A DNA stretch of 64,000 nt from Kalaharituber pfeilii (GCA_015179045.1 WHUZ01000090.1:1-64000); one strand, 5' to 3'; shown: positions 44,766-57,171, counted from the stretch's first letter. Made by a program: numbers and translations. Notes: a model not told the origin generated them from the sequence alone.

Positions 44766-47700
44766 CTACTCCTCATTTGCACTCCGATACAACGCAAGCA
44801 CATCTTCCCACAGCTGCCCACCCCATTGACATCCTTCTGCGCCTTCCACATCGTCTACCCAACTTTCCATCTGTCCCAAATCACACAAATGGCGCATTGT
44901 AGGCCGTCCATGTGGACAATTCCATGGCTTATCGAGCTCACCCATGTGCCCCACGATCTTTCTCATTTGCTCAATGGTCAATGCCTTTCCAACCATGACA
45001 CTGCTCCTACAGGCTCTCATTGCAAAGATCTTTCGAACTTTCGAAGGCCTAACCAAAGTGTGATTCTTATTCCCAGAAGAGCCATCCGCAGTACCACCCA
45101 TTCCATCCAAGCTCATTAGATGAATCAACTCTTCCAGATCCTTGAGATCGAAAACCGTGTTCTCACTCATAGGCAGCGTTAGAAGCCTACATTTCTGACC
45201 ACTAGAAGCGTCTTCGTCGACTTCCACAGAGAAGCCATTCGCTTTTAGGGTATCAAGGTTATCTTTGACAATTTCCTCATCCATAGCCATTAGATCAAGT
45301 GGCTTCGGCCGCACAAGTGGCTGTGAACGCATTATTGTAGTTGCCTGCAGCGTCTCAAAATTGTACTTTTCATCTGAAGCATGCTGGTCTATTATAAAGA
45401 GATCTTCCGAGCCTTTAGAGGACTCTGTAGGAGGATTAGAACGAGTAGTGATGATAAAACCTCTGTTAAATTGGCCAATGATGCGCATGCGTGCAAAATC
45501 TGATTTTGATATTGTAAGGGTAAGACGCTCCTCTGGCGTTTCAGCTATTTCCGTGGAAGTATCTCGAACATTGTTCATGCTTTGCATATATTGATATCTT
45601 GATTTCATTCTTTTGATTTCAGCCGCCTGCTTCGTTATTGAATCGAGAGACGTAGAGATAATCTGAGTCCTGCCTTTGATAGAATGTTGAGGTCGTCCAC
45701 GCAGTAGCCTTTCAGCGCGGGCCTTATTTAATGCGGAAGGTTTTGATGACTGTGCTTCAGCTTCTTCGGCCAGTCGCTCAACTCGTCGCTTTTCTCTCGC
45801 ACGGAGCTCCTCCTCATCAATATACTCCCCATCTGTACCCTCACTCTCGTCGTCTTGATGCACTTCAGGAACCTCATTCTCATCGTGCTCATCTTGCTCA
45901 TCACCTGAGCCTGGCAAAAATAATGTATCGGCATCTTCACTTTGTTCAACCTTGATGTGTTGGGAAGGTTTAAGCAGATGAGGACCTGTACCGACTTCCA
46001 TATTCGCAGTTGGTTCTCCCTCATATGTTTTCTGTGAATCAGGAGACGCAGCGGAATTATCTTGGTCCTCATTGTCAATAGCCGAATCATCTTCAACTTC
46101 CTTCAGGGTTGGAACCTCCACTTGAGTACCGGGTGCTGCTAAATTGCGGACTTTACCTAAAAATTTATACATCGCTGGGCCATTATTCATGGAGGTAATG
46201 GATGAGGGCTGTTGTTGTCTATCTACCCTTTGTTTCTTTCTAGCTGGGGATTTATCGGTAGAGGTTATGGTGGTATCACCAATCGTAATCGTTGCTGGTT
46301 CAAATCGGCTGCGTTGGGTTTGCCGATATAAGGCCATGCGGTCAAAGGGAGTATAAGATGATGGTTGTGTGCTATTGGTGGGCTCATCAGTTAGTAGCGG
46401 AGAGCTGGGAATTGATTGCGGTTTCGCTAGTTCAGGATTTTTTGAAGTCCTGGTAGACTGTAGAGAATTTTCCCTGGCGAAAATGGACTTGAGAGACTCT
46501 CTATCCTTCAAACTTCGCTCCATAGGCTGCTCTGAGCCGTCTCTCCTGACATCACGATCTTTCGTGGTTGATTGGATACTATTCTCATCGTCATCACTGA
46601 TTTTCCCAGGAGAATCTGAAGCCAAGGATAAGGGTGAGGATGGGTCTACGGAGGATTCTGTCCGACATTGTTGTAGTGAAGGCGGCTTGTTCAGGGCAGA
46701 TTTATTTGGCACCCCCAATTGTGTGTGTGGAACATATTGTTCATGATTACTGAATAATTCCATAAGAGATTCCTAGACTTTGTAAGAAGCGATGAGTCAA
46801 TGACAGTGAGGGGCTTACCTTCAGTGACTCTAGTAGTTCGTTTTGGTCATGTAACAAAATAGTTCTTTTATCTGGTGAGACGTTGACATCGTATGCATCT
46901 ATATTATGTTAGAAAATTGTGAAGTATTTTTGAAAATGATATTCACGTACTAGTATCCAATTGCAGATTAGCAAATATGAATGGTGACTGCGTAACATTG
47001 AATTGTTTGTAAACTTCATTAAACGCTCGGGATACCTATTCAATTAGCATATATGGATCAGAAACCAATCAGGGGAGCGTACCTGCGGTAAGTTACAAGG
47101 CCGTTCATTCACAAAGAACATTTGCCTATCGGGGGCCAATCGGCCTTCCCCTACAACCGGCTTTGAGATATGCCCGGAAATACGGACTTTCTTGGATCTA
47201 GTAAAATGTAAGCTTTGAAGACACAGGCCTTGCAACCATCATACTCTTCCCCTCTATTTATCCAACCACTAAGAGGTGGCCGAGGTTTGGACTGCATCTC
47301 AAATTCCAAGTCGAGAGTAACTAAAGCGGATATTGTCTTTGCTCCAAACACATTGGATATATTCTCCTTTGTTGTGGGATTTGCTTTTGTAGCAAAAACT
47401 AGTGTTTTCTTCCTTTCAACTTGACCTTAGGTTTGTCTAATTTCCTTCTCTAGGAATGCTATGCACTTACCCTTTCGGAGGCTGATTAAATACAGAAAAC
47501 TTCACTCCTGTTTTGATAGATGCGTATGCCTGAAGCAGCCCTAGAACCTTTGTATATTCTCGCTTTATGTTCCTCTCAAGCTCTTTCCTTCGTACAGGAA
47601 GATTTTTGAAGAGATTCTCTGATATAACTGTCGTGCCTTTAAGGGCAGCAACCACTGAACAGGAGTTCAGCCTCCCAGACGTTTCGAACTCGAGCTTGGA

Positions 47701-48234
47701 TCCCTTCGGAGCATCTTCCTTGGTTGCAGTGATAATGCTGAGTGTTGAAAGAGCGCATAAAGAACTGAGCGCTTCCCCACGAAAGCCAAAGGTTTGAACA
47801 TTCTCAAGGTCCTCGTATGTAGAAAGCTTGGAAGTGTAGTGCTTCAAGGCTGCAGAGGAGATCAGTATCTGGTTTTCGATGCAACCATGAGAGGTCAAAA
47901 ATACCAACGCTTTCATAGTTCTCGCGGGTGATTCCATCACCATTATCTGCTACCTCGAGGGAGTCCAGGCCATAATTTTTGAAGCGCACCTCTAGTGATG
48001 TACGTTAGCCGAGCGTATTGAGCGAACACAGTTGGCCGTTCTGAACTTACCGATGGACGTAGCATGCGCATCCAAGCTGTTCTCGACGAGTTCTTTGACC
48101 GCTGAGGTAAGCCCGTCTCCAATCACTTGGCCAGATTGAATCTGATGGACCTACAAAAATGAGTATATGGATAAGATAATGCGCTGAATTGCTGTACTTA
48201 CAGATCGCCCTTCAATGGGCTTGATGGTGGCCAT
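44766..48234 (-). CDS. PMS1: MutL homologue Pms1 (mismatch-repair endonuclease subunit)
   Basis: Multi-exon gene on the minus strand, start 48234, stop at 44766. With Mlh1 it forms MutLalpha, which nicks DNA during mismatch repair. The N-terminal GHKL ATPase starts ATIKPIEGRS. It continues FKNYGLDSLEVADNGDGI (DNGDG motif) and, after an intron, LKHYTSKLSTYEDL and TFGFRGEALSSLCAL. The transducer domain has FVNERPCNLPQV. A long acidic, Ser-rich linker follows (46760-45600). The C-terminal domain holds the endonuclease motif DQHASDEKYNFE, then AMRACRSSVMVGKAL and CPHGRPTMRHL, the metal-binding signatures that separate Pms1/PMS2 from non-endonuclease MutL proteins. Everything needed for catalysis is visible. 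Confidence 0.92.
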
Positions 48235-49079
48235 GATCGATTGACTGGTTCAAGAGAACTGGAGGTAGTTGTACAGTTGTGACGCAGCCCTAACTAGCCC
48301 GATATTGCAACACCTTGCAGATTAGTAGTGAATAGGGGCTGAAGTCCTCGCTCCCTCGAACCGGTGTCGGAGGTCTCGATGTCGCAATGTAACTTAGTCT
48401 GGAATCTGTTCAAGACGAACAATTTGATGCGGCGTCGGTAAATACGCTATACTAGTAGCTGACCAAGACCTACACTGAGACTGACGCCGTGATCAACTTA
48501 GTAACCGGAGCACCTGACGTCGCGTTAATTGGCAGCGCGTACCTAAGTACCGGTAGCTACTTGTCTTGCGAAGCCAAGCGGGTCAGAGGCGAGGACCCCT
48601 GTGTGCAGGGCTGTACCAATAATACCTACGGAGTAGGTAGCATGAGATAAGGTACAGTAGTCAGCGTTAGGAGACCAGAGATAAGGTATGATACAGTAAT
48701 GCACATGCAATAATGCGATCCGGGCCTGGTCGTGGACTTGTGATCAGCACCAGGATTCTCAAGTACGAGTACAGTACTGAGTACAGTACGGTATCTACAG
48801 CATGCATAGTCATACTTGTTAACCCTTAGTAGGGCTTGAGTGGCATGTGACCCAACTGGGTACAGTATCTCACAGAGACTCACATATAGGTAGTCTTATT
48901 CCGGTGACGACCTAACTTTCTCACCTATCTCACCAATAAATATGTCAGTGGTAGCCCACCCGATGAGCGCTGTACCTTCCACCGGTCCCAAGTCGAATTG
49001 AGTTGACCGGATGGTTTTGTTTGGAAAAATACCCGTACGTCCGCCAATTGCTCACACTCACCAAAAAAAGAAGGAAAAA
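48235..49079. other. intergenic with R3 repeat fragment
   Basis: No gene. Part of dispersed family R3 at about 48690-48765. Confidence 0.5.
48690..48765 (+). repeat. dispersed repeat family R3, partial copy
   Basis: Shares CAGTAATGCACATGCAATAA-type sequence with 57290-57312, and the GGGCCTG-TCG and TGATCAGCACCAGG blocks with 14818-14855. Confidence 0.5.
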
Positions 49080-50040
49080 ATAAAAAGCTCTCTGTACCTA
49101 CATCAATAAAATACCTTCGTACCAGCCAAACTCATGAAACCCGCTGTTGCTTGTTTTTCATGTTTACCCAGTTCATGAAGGCTTCCTCTGCCGACCATTT
49201 TTCTGTTTGAAGCCCCATGTACCCGAAAGTTGTTCCCTTGTTTATTAAGATGCATAACGCCTCTCGCTTTACCTATCATATTATAGCTTATCCAAGGTTC
49301 CCCCGCCAATCATATCTACAAACCTGGTCCCTCTAAAGTTCCATGTACCACAAGTTTAAACCACCACGTACCTACAAGGCCTATACGTATCCACAGAATT
49401 TATCACAATGCTGCCAGCAAGTGCCCCCCATCTCACCTCCCCCTCGGGGGTTTGTGCGAGGTAAATCAAGCCCTAGTTTTGAAATCAATTCAACAGACCC
49501 AACCAAGCATTCTTGAGCGAGCCTCTGACATGAGTAGCCAGAAACCCGCCCAGCACAGCATGAAGGCATACCCCCCTGATGCTCACAGTGAAGATGCTAG
49601 CGCTATCAGGTATAAGAAATGGAAAAAAACACTAAACTACTGGATGAAATAAAAACAACAAAAAAAAAGAAACAAGAAAAACACATAAAAGTAGTCTACC
49701 AAGAGGTTATTTTCCATTATTTAAGAAAAGACTGCTATGCAAGCGGAAGTTGAACGTGCGGTTGCGGCTGCTGGAGACGTGCGCTGCTGCGGCTGCGGCT
49801 GCTCGAGCGCGGGACGCGATTGAGAGGGGACGGTGGAGGTTGGTATGGCCTCTTCAAGAGGCCTAATTTTTCTTCCCACTTCTGTGAACTCACCTGCGCC
49901 TTTGTTGAAATGGAATGCTGTTATCTCTAGCGATGGAGGTAACAACAAGCACCATGGAGAGGTGTAGAATCGAGGCCCCTGTTCGATTCTCAAACCAAGC
50001 TAGGGGAAGAGGGTTTTCCGGCATCTTAGAAGTAAATAAG
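49080..50040 (+). repeat. composite dispersed repeat, copy 2
   Basis: Related throughout to 34780-35870: the CTCTGCCGACCA module (about 49171-49240), its second copy (about 49288-49375), CCTACAAGGCCTATAC, CACAATGCTGCCAGC-AGTG, a GCTGCGGCTGCGGCTG array (49788-49805) and the tRNA-like tail (49907-50025). Divergence is high and several indels separate the copies, so both are old or were inserted independently. No long reading frame. Confidence 0.6.
49907..50025 (+). repeat. tRNA-like (SINE-type) repeat, copy 3
   Basis: CTCTAGCGATGG, TAACAACAAGCACCATGG, GAATCGAGGCCCC and B-box-like TGTTCGATTCT (49980-49990), then AGGGGAAGAGGGTTTTCCGG. The 3' phrase CCGGCATCT is shared with copy 2. Confidence 0.5.
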
Positions 50041-50818
50041 ATAGGCCAAGATATGTACTTATACTGCCGGCGGGGACGTAGGTACGTGGACGGAGGAGGT
50101 GTTGCCAGCGAGTGCAGGTAACCAATGCCCCAACGCCGTTTACCCTGCACCTGCTAACCTGCCCTATCTACAACAATATTACCGCCCTTTGAGTCTACTG
50201 TCCTCTCTCCTTACGACGGCAGAACTTCCATTCTACATGCCGTCGTCCCCTCTCTTGTCCCTCCAACCCTCTTTTAAGCCCCCTTTGCGCCCCCATATAC
50301 CAAAGGCTCGCTATACTTTGGGGCTACATTGTGCCAGACTAACTCATAATCCCCTTCTTCTATTCATACGCTACAGATAACTAAATACTTAACGTGTTCA
50401 TGTAACATATTGTATATACCCCCCCCCGGTTACTTTGCTACTGTATACATCTCACCCCCCCTACATACATATTTAACTCCCCGCACCTTCTATTACGCAC
50501 AAGTTTAACTGGACCGGAACTATGTCGGAATATGTACAAAATTCTAGCTATAAATGAAGAAAAACGTGAGAACCCCCACCCACCCTCTTCAGCCATCCGG
50601 CAATAAACAAAAGGCCCAAGCGAATACTCTCTCCGGTGAATTGTAAAGAGTTATACTGAGTTATCCGGGTATATATGAATCATGAGAAATGGAACAACAA
50701 TGCAGAATCAAAGCATGGATACTTGAATAAACATGAACAAAATAAACTGAAAAACAGATAATAGCGCCATAACAAATGCCCGTAGAAAAGCTTTCCTAAT
50801 CCGTAGTGTTCTGACACT
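50041..50818. other. intergenic, downstream of the NLR gene
   Basis: No gene seen. Pyrimidine-rich between 50140 and 50520. Confidence 0.5.
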
Positions 50819-53800
50819 CTATTGTGTTAACTTCAGAGCTGCCTGACAATCTTCCACACCCTCCATACTGTTGAGAGTATCTGGATGATCGGCGCCCAGT
50901 GCCTTTTCTCTTCCTGCTAATGCCCGCTGATACAGCTCTAGTGCCTGACTATATTTCTCTTGATTTTCGTATAGCACTGCCATATTGTGGACAGTAGTAA
51001 GGGTGTTTGGATGGTCAGCGCCCAGTGATTTTTCATACCCTGCTAATGCCCGCTGATACATTTCCAGTGCCTGACTATATTTCTCTTGATTTTCATATAG
51101 CGCTGCCATATTGTGGACAGTTCGAAGGGTGTCTGGATGGTCAGCACCCAGTGATTTTTCATACCCTGCTAATGCCCGCTGATACAGCTGTAGTACCTGG
51201 CTATATTTCCCTTGATTTTGATATACTATTGCCATGTTTCCGACTGTATCAAGGGTGCTTGGATGGTCAACACCTAGTGCCTTTTCTCTTCCTGCTAATG
51301 CCCGCTGATACAGCTGTAGTGCCTGGCTATATTTCCCTTGACTGTCATATACTAGTGCCATGTTATGGACAGTATGAAGGGTGCTTGGATGGTCAGCACC
51401 CAGTGATTTTTCATACCCTGCTAATGCCCGCTGATACAGCTGTAGTGCCTGGCTATATTTCCCTTGATTTTGATATACTATTGCGATGTTTTGGACAGCA
51501 TCAAGGGTGCTTGGATGGTCAGCACCCAGTGATTTTTCTTTTCCTACTAATGCCCGCTGATACAGCTGTAGTGCCTGGCTGTATTTCCCTTGCTTTCGAT
51601 ATACTATTGCCATGTTTTGGACAGTATCAAGGGTGCTTGGATGGTCAGCACCCAGTGATTTTTCATACCCTGCTAATGCCTGCTGATACAGCTGTAGTGC
51701 CTGGTTATATTTCCCTTGATCGAGATATACTCCTGCCATATCATAAATGGTACCCAGGGTTTTCGAGTGGTTTGTGCCAAGCAACTTCTCATTTGCAACC
51801 AATAGAGTTGTACCTATTTCTTCTGCCTTTCCATAATGACCGTGCTCTTCGTAGGTCCTGCAGAGAGTTTCCAAGTCTGCCAGTGACTCCTCCTTTTCCA
51901 ATGGTAGATACTTCATTTGCCTTTCTGCGGCAAAAAGATGTGGCAAGTTTCGCCGCTCAAAGATCCAGTCACTGACCTCACGCTCTCTGCCTTCGGGAAC
52001 AGCGATTCCAGATGCGACCATAAGGAAAGCTTCAACAGCATATTTTTGATATTCGTCGGGCTCCATCTCCAGTTTCCATAGAATGCAAAGGTGAACTAGT
52101 GGGTGGATATTGAAACTATCGTATGTCTCCATCCGCTTAGCAATTGAGTATGAGAAGAGCAGGTGGATTGAGTCTGTCAGGCTTGTATCTATAATGATGT
52201 ATAAGTACAAATTTTATGTTTCTAAAAATATACGATTGCCTACCATTCGTAGCTAATTTCATTCCTCGCCTCAAAAACTCCTCGCATATATCATTATTAT
52301 CAAGAAACGCACATAATGATAACAGCTTTGCAGCTTTCGGATTTTGGTTCTTGATTGCATTAAATGACAACTCCCATGTAGCAAAGACAGATCTATCATC
52401 CTTTCCCACTTTCCATTTCCTGCTCAAAAGGTGATTGAAATTTGTCTTATACTCTCTGAGATAATGACTGAATAAACATTGCTGAACGCTGATATACGCT
52501 CCAGCCTGAGCTATGGCAAGGGGAAGGTAACCGAGGTTTTTGCACAATTGCTACTACTGCTGCTGCTTCCTCAAGTTTGCGTTCTATACTCAGATTAATC
52601 AGTGAACTATATTTAGGTACATTATTCACTTACCCTCAGGAGCGAGCTTTTCCAAATCTAGCCTTGCGCTGGTCAAAAGTAACTTTTCTGCTTCCTTGTT
52701 CTGCATTTGATATACCTCTAAACCCCTTCGGCCCTGCATACTCTCACGTCTTCTGCTGGTAATGATTATAGTCCCAAAGTCACATGAAGGAATGTAATCA
52801 TTTATGTCGAAGGATTCCAGGTCATCCAGGTTGTCAAACACAAGTAGCCATTTGTTGTTCTGTTTGGCAGTTAACCATTTCTTTACAGCTTTGATAACAT
52901 GTTGCTCTTCTTCTGGTTTTTCTGTACTAAAAAGTCCCGCCGAGTCGAGCTTTCCTACCATACTAAGGAGATTGCCGATATGTTTGTAATCCGGCTCATC
53001 TAAGAGGGAGGCATGATGCTCAATTAATTGCTCCATAATTTGAATAAAACTGTTTTTTGTTGTCTGCTCGCTAGCTGCATTGATCCAAAAAGCCGATGAG
53101 TAGTCTTTGCGATGGTGATAAACATATTCCAATGCAATCTGCGTCTTCCCCATACCCCCCATCCCATGAAGCACTACCTGGGTAATATCCATTGCAGCCC
53201 TGCCTTCACCTATCTCATGTGCTAGCTGCTCGAGGAGGTATTCCCTTCCAACAAAATCAGGATTCCGCCGAACATAGGAAATGTTGATTGGAACATTGAA
53301 AGATAAACTAAGCCGTGTCTTGGGTATGGTTTGAGTCTGGAGTACACTGATAGGAGTAGAATCGGGTGGTAATACGTTGAAGAGGCCATCTATATACTCC
53401 TTCAGCTGGTCTATCAGTTCGTTACAATTTGCCTTGTCCATGCCAGCCCAACGCAGCTTGCGATAGATAGACAGAGACTGCTGTACTTTCTGTGCAGCAT
53501 TACTCAGGGAGGCAATCTCTTCTTGTAGACCTGGAAGCAATTGTGTGCTGGTGAGGGTCTTTGGGTTTTCCAAAAGACAGAGATCACTATGGTTCAGAGT
53601 AAGCCCTGAAAGCTGAGGGCTCGGGCTTGTAGCCCGACTAGTGTTTGCTGGATTTGGAGATTTGGAACGGGACCTAGGGAACAGTTTGCTGACCCCAAGA
53701 CGGTCACGTATTCTCTTCTTGTCATTCGTTTCAGGCTCGATTTGATATTTTGATTGCAACTCGGCGATCTTGGTAAACACATAAACAATCCTCGCTAGGC

Positions 53801-54068
53801 CAGCTGCTGCATATCTATACCGCTCGTCATTAGGATCAAGATGTTGGAGTTGCTTGCTGGAGGTGTTGCCAGTGTCCAGTCCCCAAGCTTGCTCCCACCG
53901 CTTCAGTCGAAGCCCTTCCGTCCGGAGACTATGCAATATGGAGTCATGGGTATAGCCGACTTCTTTCACTCCAGAATAAATGTCGGCACACTCTCGAGCG
54001 ACTTGGGCCAGTTGTAGCGTCAGTCCAGCAAGTCCGGCCAGTCCGGCAGCAGAGGCTGCTAATTCCAT
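50819..54068 (-). CDS. NLR-type receptor: HeLo-like / NB-ARC / TPR
   Basis: Three or four exons on the minus strand; exon 1 from 54068 to about 52640, then parts at 52547-52240 and about 52190-50819. The N-terminus (MELAASAAGLAGLAG, then EGLRLKRWEQAWGL) and the later block KLRWAGMDKANCNELIDQLK match the pattern of the fungal HeLo cell-death domain. The NB-ARC follows VRRNPDFVGREYLLEQL, with P-loop HGMGGMGKTQIALEYVY, kinase-2-like WLLVFDNLDD and GTIIITSRR. A winged-helix-like region contains LGYLPLAIAQAGAYI. The C-terminus has seven 42-residue TPR units (H-P-x-TL...GKYSQAL-LYQRALAG-EKSLGADH). Such proteins are thought to sense non-self or altered self and trigger cell death or heterokaryon incompatibility. 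The units are near-identical, as in fast-evolving fungal NLR repeats. The ligand is unknown. Confidence 0.85.
50860..51770 (-). repeat. seven 126-bp tandem repeats encoding TPR units
   Basis: Phrases such as GGATGGTCAGC-CCCAGTG and GCCCGCTGATACA recur every 126 bp on the plus strand. Units 2-7 are nearly identical at the DNA level, including third codon positions, which fits recent unequal exchange or gene conversion. The first unit is the most divergent. Confidence 0.85.
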
Positions 54069-55463
54069 GTTGTTGAGGAGATTAAACAAGCTAAAAAAAA
54101 AAAAATACACATGATGGTCAGTCTCGCCATGGTTGAGGGGAACTCAGGGTGGGTTTATTACTTGATCTGTCAGAATTGAAAGGCAGCTCTTCTTATCGCG
54201 AGCTCAAGCGGGTCGGAGACTTAGTCTGTAAGCTCTTTACTAGAACTTGAATCGGAAACTTGGGATTTCACCGTACGCTTGCGAGGTGTACACGGATTAT
54301 CGCGACAGCAAAACTCTTGAGATGGAATATGTTGAGGGGAAGGCTATGGGCGCACTGGATTGGGGCCGCATCGTGCAGCTGCTCTGCAGAATATTAAATA
54401 GCCCAACCTGTGGACGCTGTGCGGTGGCTGCAATGCTCGTATAGGCCTGAGCCTCAAGTGCCCATGTCCCACCCGCTGTCCTGGTGTCCACGCGATTGCC
54501 CCTGCCGAATGCCCTCCCCTTGCTGCTCCACCGGACCCAAGGAAACGGAAAGGAGGTGGGAGTTAGATATAAAAGAGATTGATTTAGAAAGAATAGCATA
54601 CCTAATGGGAAGACTAGTCTTCTGTTTCCATTTCTCATCTAAGTTAGCCTCTCCGTACTATAACTCATTACTTCTTTATTCTACGTTTCAGTTTTTCATT
54701 TCATTGTCCCATGTTTTCTTTTTCGTTTTTTTTTGTTCCCAATATCCTATTATTCTACCTATCTACGCTGGGTTTCTCTCAACCTCTCACCTAGTCTCGT
54801 AACCAGACGCTGACTAAGCAGAGTTTCATGCATGGGTGTTGCTCCTACGAGACTACCTCTCACCTATACTTACCATTCCACCTTTCAAACCCTTCCATTT
54901 TATTGCTCTGCCAAGAGACGAAATGTCTGGTCATATTGTGAGTTAAGCTCGGAATCATATACTCTATATATCCCTATCGCAAGGGTTTGCCCATATGGCG
55001 ATAGCTGTCTCTAATACACCTAAGTGTACTAAACTATAAAGATACTCCTTTATACCAGCATGCAGGCCTGATTTTACCCTGAATTCGCTACTACTAAACA
55101 TTCTCGGACACCACTTCATACATATCATTTACCAAAACTTGGTACATATGATGTTAATTATATATTGATGCATAAATGAGCACCTCATTCATCTAGCTAC
55201 TCTGTATCTAATTTCAATTATGTTCCCAGTTTCCGAATCAAGCATATCTCTATATACATTACACTACACTATGTCATCCTCCAATAAGTGCAAAACTGAG
55301 GGCCCGGAAATCGCTTCTCCATGCGTGATTAAGCTCGAGTTAATTTCTGGATGTAATGATAGCACCCAGTGATTGTTAATAATATTTTCGCTTAGCCGGC
55401 AATGCGCAATATCCCGGTAGAATACGGTAAGTCTCGAACTGTTCAATTTGACTACCAATATCA
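54069..55463. other. intergenic between NLR and NLR pseudogene
   Basis: No gene. Contains the 64-bp element with 9-bp duplication (54783-54864) and a T-rich stretch near 54715-54736. Confidence 0.55.
54783..54864. mobile_element. 64-bp miniature element with perfect 9-bp target duplication
   Basis: The element 54792-54855 begins TAGTCTCGTA and ends TACGAGACTA. It is bracketed by CCTCTCACC at 54783-54791 and 54856-54864. Its left 35 bp match the element at 38698 almost exactly (AACCAGACGCTGACTAAGC); the right half is different. A 9-bp duplication is the hallmark of Mutator-like transposition. Confidence 0.75.
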
Positions 55464-56789
55464 TCAGTTACTCTCCAACAGCCTACTGGGATCTGTCTTC
55501 CAACGTACCGGGTTTATGAAATCATACCTCATTGCATTTATCTTATAAGGCAGCATGGCAGAAGTCCCTCTAGAAGCTCGCTCCCGCAACTCCTGCACCT
55601 TGTCCAATTGCCCAATTGCTTCGAATGAATTGGCCATGTTTCTGATAGTCCTTAGAGTGTCCGGGTGGTATGCACCCAATGCCTTTTCCTGTCCAGCCAA
55701 TGCTCGCTCATAAAATTCCAGTGCCTTCTGATATCTTCCTTGCTGATGATATACGAATCCAATGTTGTTGACTGTCTGAAGGGTTTCTGGGTGGTCTGCC
55801 CCCAGTGCCTTTTCTCTCCCAGCTAATGCCTGCTCATAAAATTCCAGTGCCTTCTGATATTTCCCTTGCATATAAAATACTCCTCCCATGTTATTGACCG
55901 TCGTAAGGGTTTCTGGATGGTCTACCCCTAGTGCCTTTCTCCTCCAGCCAGATCCCACCCTCCTCTATCTTTATCTTTCGCTTTATCTGCCCAAGAACGT
56001 CCTCTCTCCCAACAAAATCAGAATTTCGTCGAACATCAGGAAGACTGAAGGGTATGTTGAAGGATAAGTGTAATGATCTAGCTTGGGGCATTGTGGAAAG
56101 GGTTGCATCGAGTGGCAATACATCGAAGAGGTCGTCAATATATTCCTTTAGCTGACCTACCAGCTCGTTACACTTAGTCTTGTCCGTGCTTGCCCAACGC
56201 AGTTTGTGATATGTAGGTACTGATTGCTGTGCATTTCGTGCAATTCTACTGAGGGATGCAATCTCTTCATTGAGCCCTAGAAGAAGTTGTGGATTGGCGA
56301 GGACCTTTGGATTTTCTAAAAGGCTAAGGTCATCCGAATTGAGGCCAGGTATCGAAAGCGGAGGGGTAGGGCTCGTAGCTCGGCCAGCCTGCCTTGGCCT
56401 TGGAGATTTGGACCGAACCTTGGAGAATAGATGCCGAACTCCGAGACTGTGTTGTTTCCCACTCGTGACCCTCCTTCTCTGGCTCACTTTGATATCGTGC
56501 TTGCAATTCAGCAACCATTGCAAACACAGCAACTATCCGCGCTAGACTAGCTACTGCATACCTAACCCGCATGTCGTTAGGATCAAGACGTTGATGTTGC
56601 TGGCTGGAGGTATCATCCAGCCCCCAGGCATGTTCCCACCGCTTGAGTCGAAGCCCTTGTGTCCGGAGCTTGTGCAACACAGAGTCATGTGCGTAGCCAA
56701 TTTCATTCATCTCGGAAAAACTCTTGACGGACTTTGGCTAGTTGTCCTGCCAGTCCGACAATTCCAATCGCAATGCCTGCAGCTTCCAT
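55464..56789 (-). pseudogene. broken NLR paralogue lacking its NB-ARC
   Basis: Colinear with the neighbouring NLR but disrupted. The start (56789) reads MEAAGIAIGIVGLAGQLAK. The HeLo-like part then changes frame near 56715 and again near 56460. The region up to VRRNSDFVGREDVLGQ (56000) is conserved. After KIEEGGIW the sequence runs straight into TPR units (KALGVDHPETLTTVNNMG), so the whole nucleotide-binding core (P-loop to winged helix, over 900 bp in the intact paralogue) is deleted, and the join again changes frame. About two and a half TPR units remain, with a shared EKALGADHPETL pattern. An intact receptor cannot be made from it. It could supply donor sequence for gene conversion of the neighbour, which is inference. 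Confidence 0.8.
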
Positions 56790-57171
56790 GGCTTAGATGA
56801 GGGTGAAGCAAGTTTAATCTAAATGAAGTATGTCAGTCTCGCATACATAGTAAATGGAATTAAGGAACAATTTTACCACGTTATAGCGGAGTAATATTGA
56901 AGATGTGTGTACAGACTTGGGACAACACTATCACACGAGCTCAAGCGCTCTGAACTGAGAAGTATTTGAAAACGGAATGTGGGTATTGAATTCACTGTAT
57001 AAATTGTAGGAAGTGGATATTTCGGATACAGCGACAGGTGACTGCTGGATGAGGTAGTTCTGCGGAAATCACTATCTTCGAGCTTGATGTTCATGCCGGG
57101 AGTGACCATCATTGATATTTCGACTGCGGCTGAGCAGTATGAATGGTAGAAGTCAGGCTTAGCAGCTACAT

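Noticed and set aside
44826..46746. Several plus-strand frames of 70-125 aa
   Set aside because: All are antisense to PMS1 linker and C-terminal domain.
50860..51770. Regular repeats that might suggest a CRISPR array
   Set aside because: Units are 126 bp, contiguous, without spacers, and encode TPR units in a eukaryotic gene.
51007..51975. Long open frame (322 aa) on the plus strand with internal repeats
   Set aside because: It is the antisense of the seven TPR repeats of the NLR gene; the minus strand has clear TPR signatures and domain continuity.
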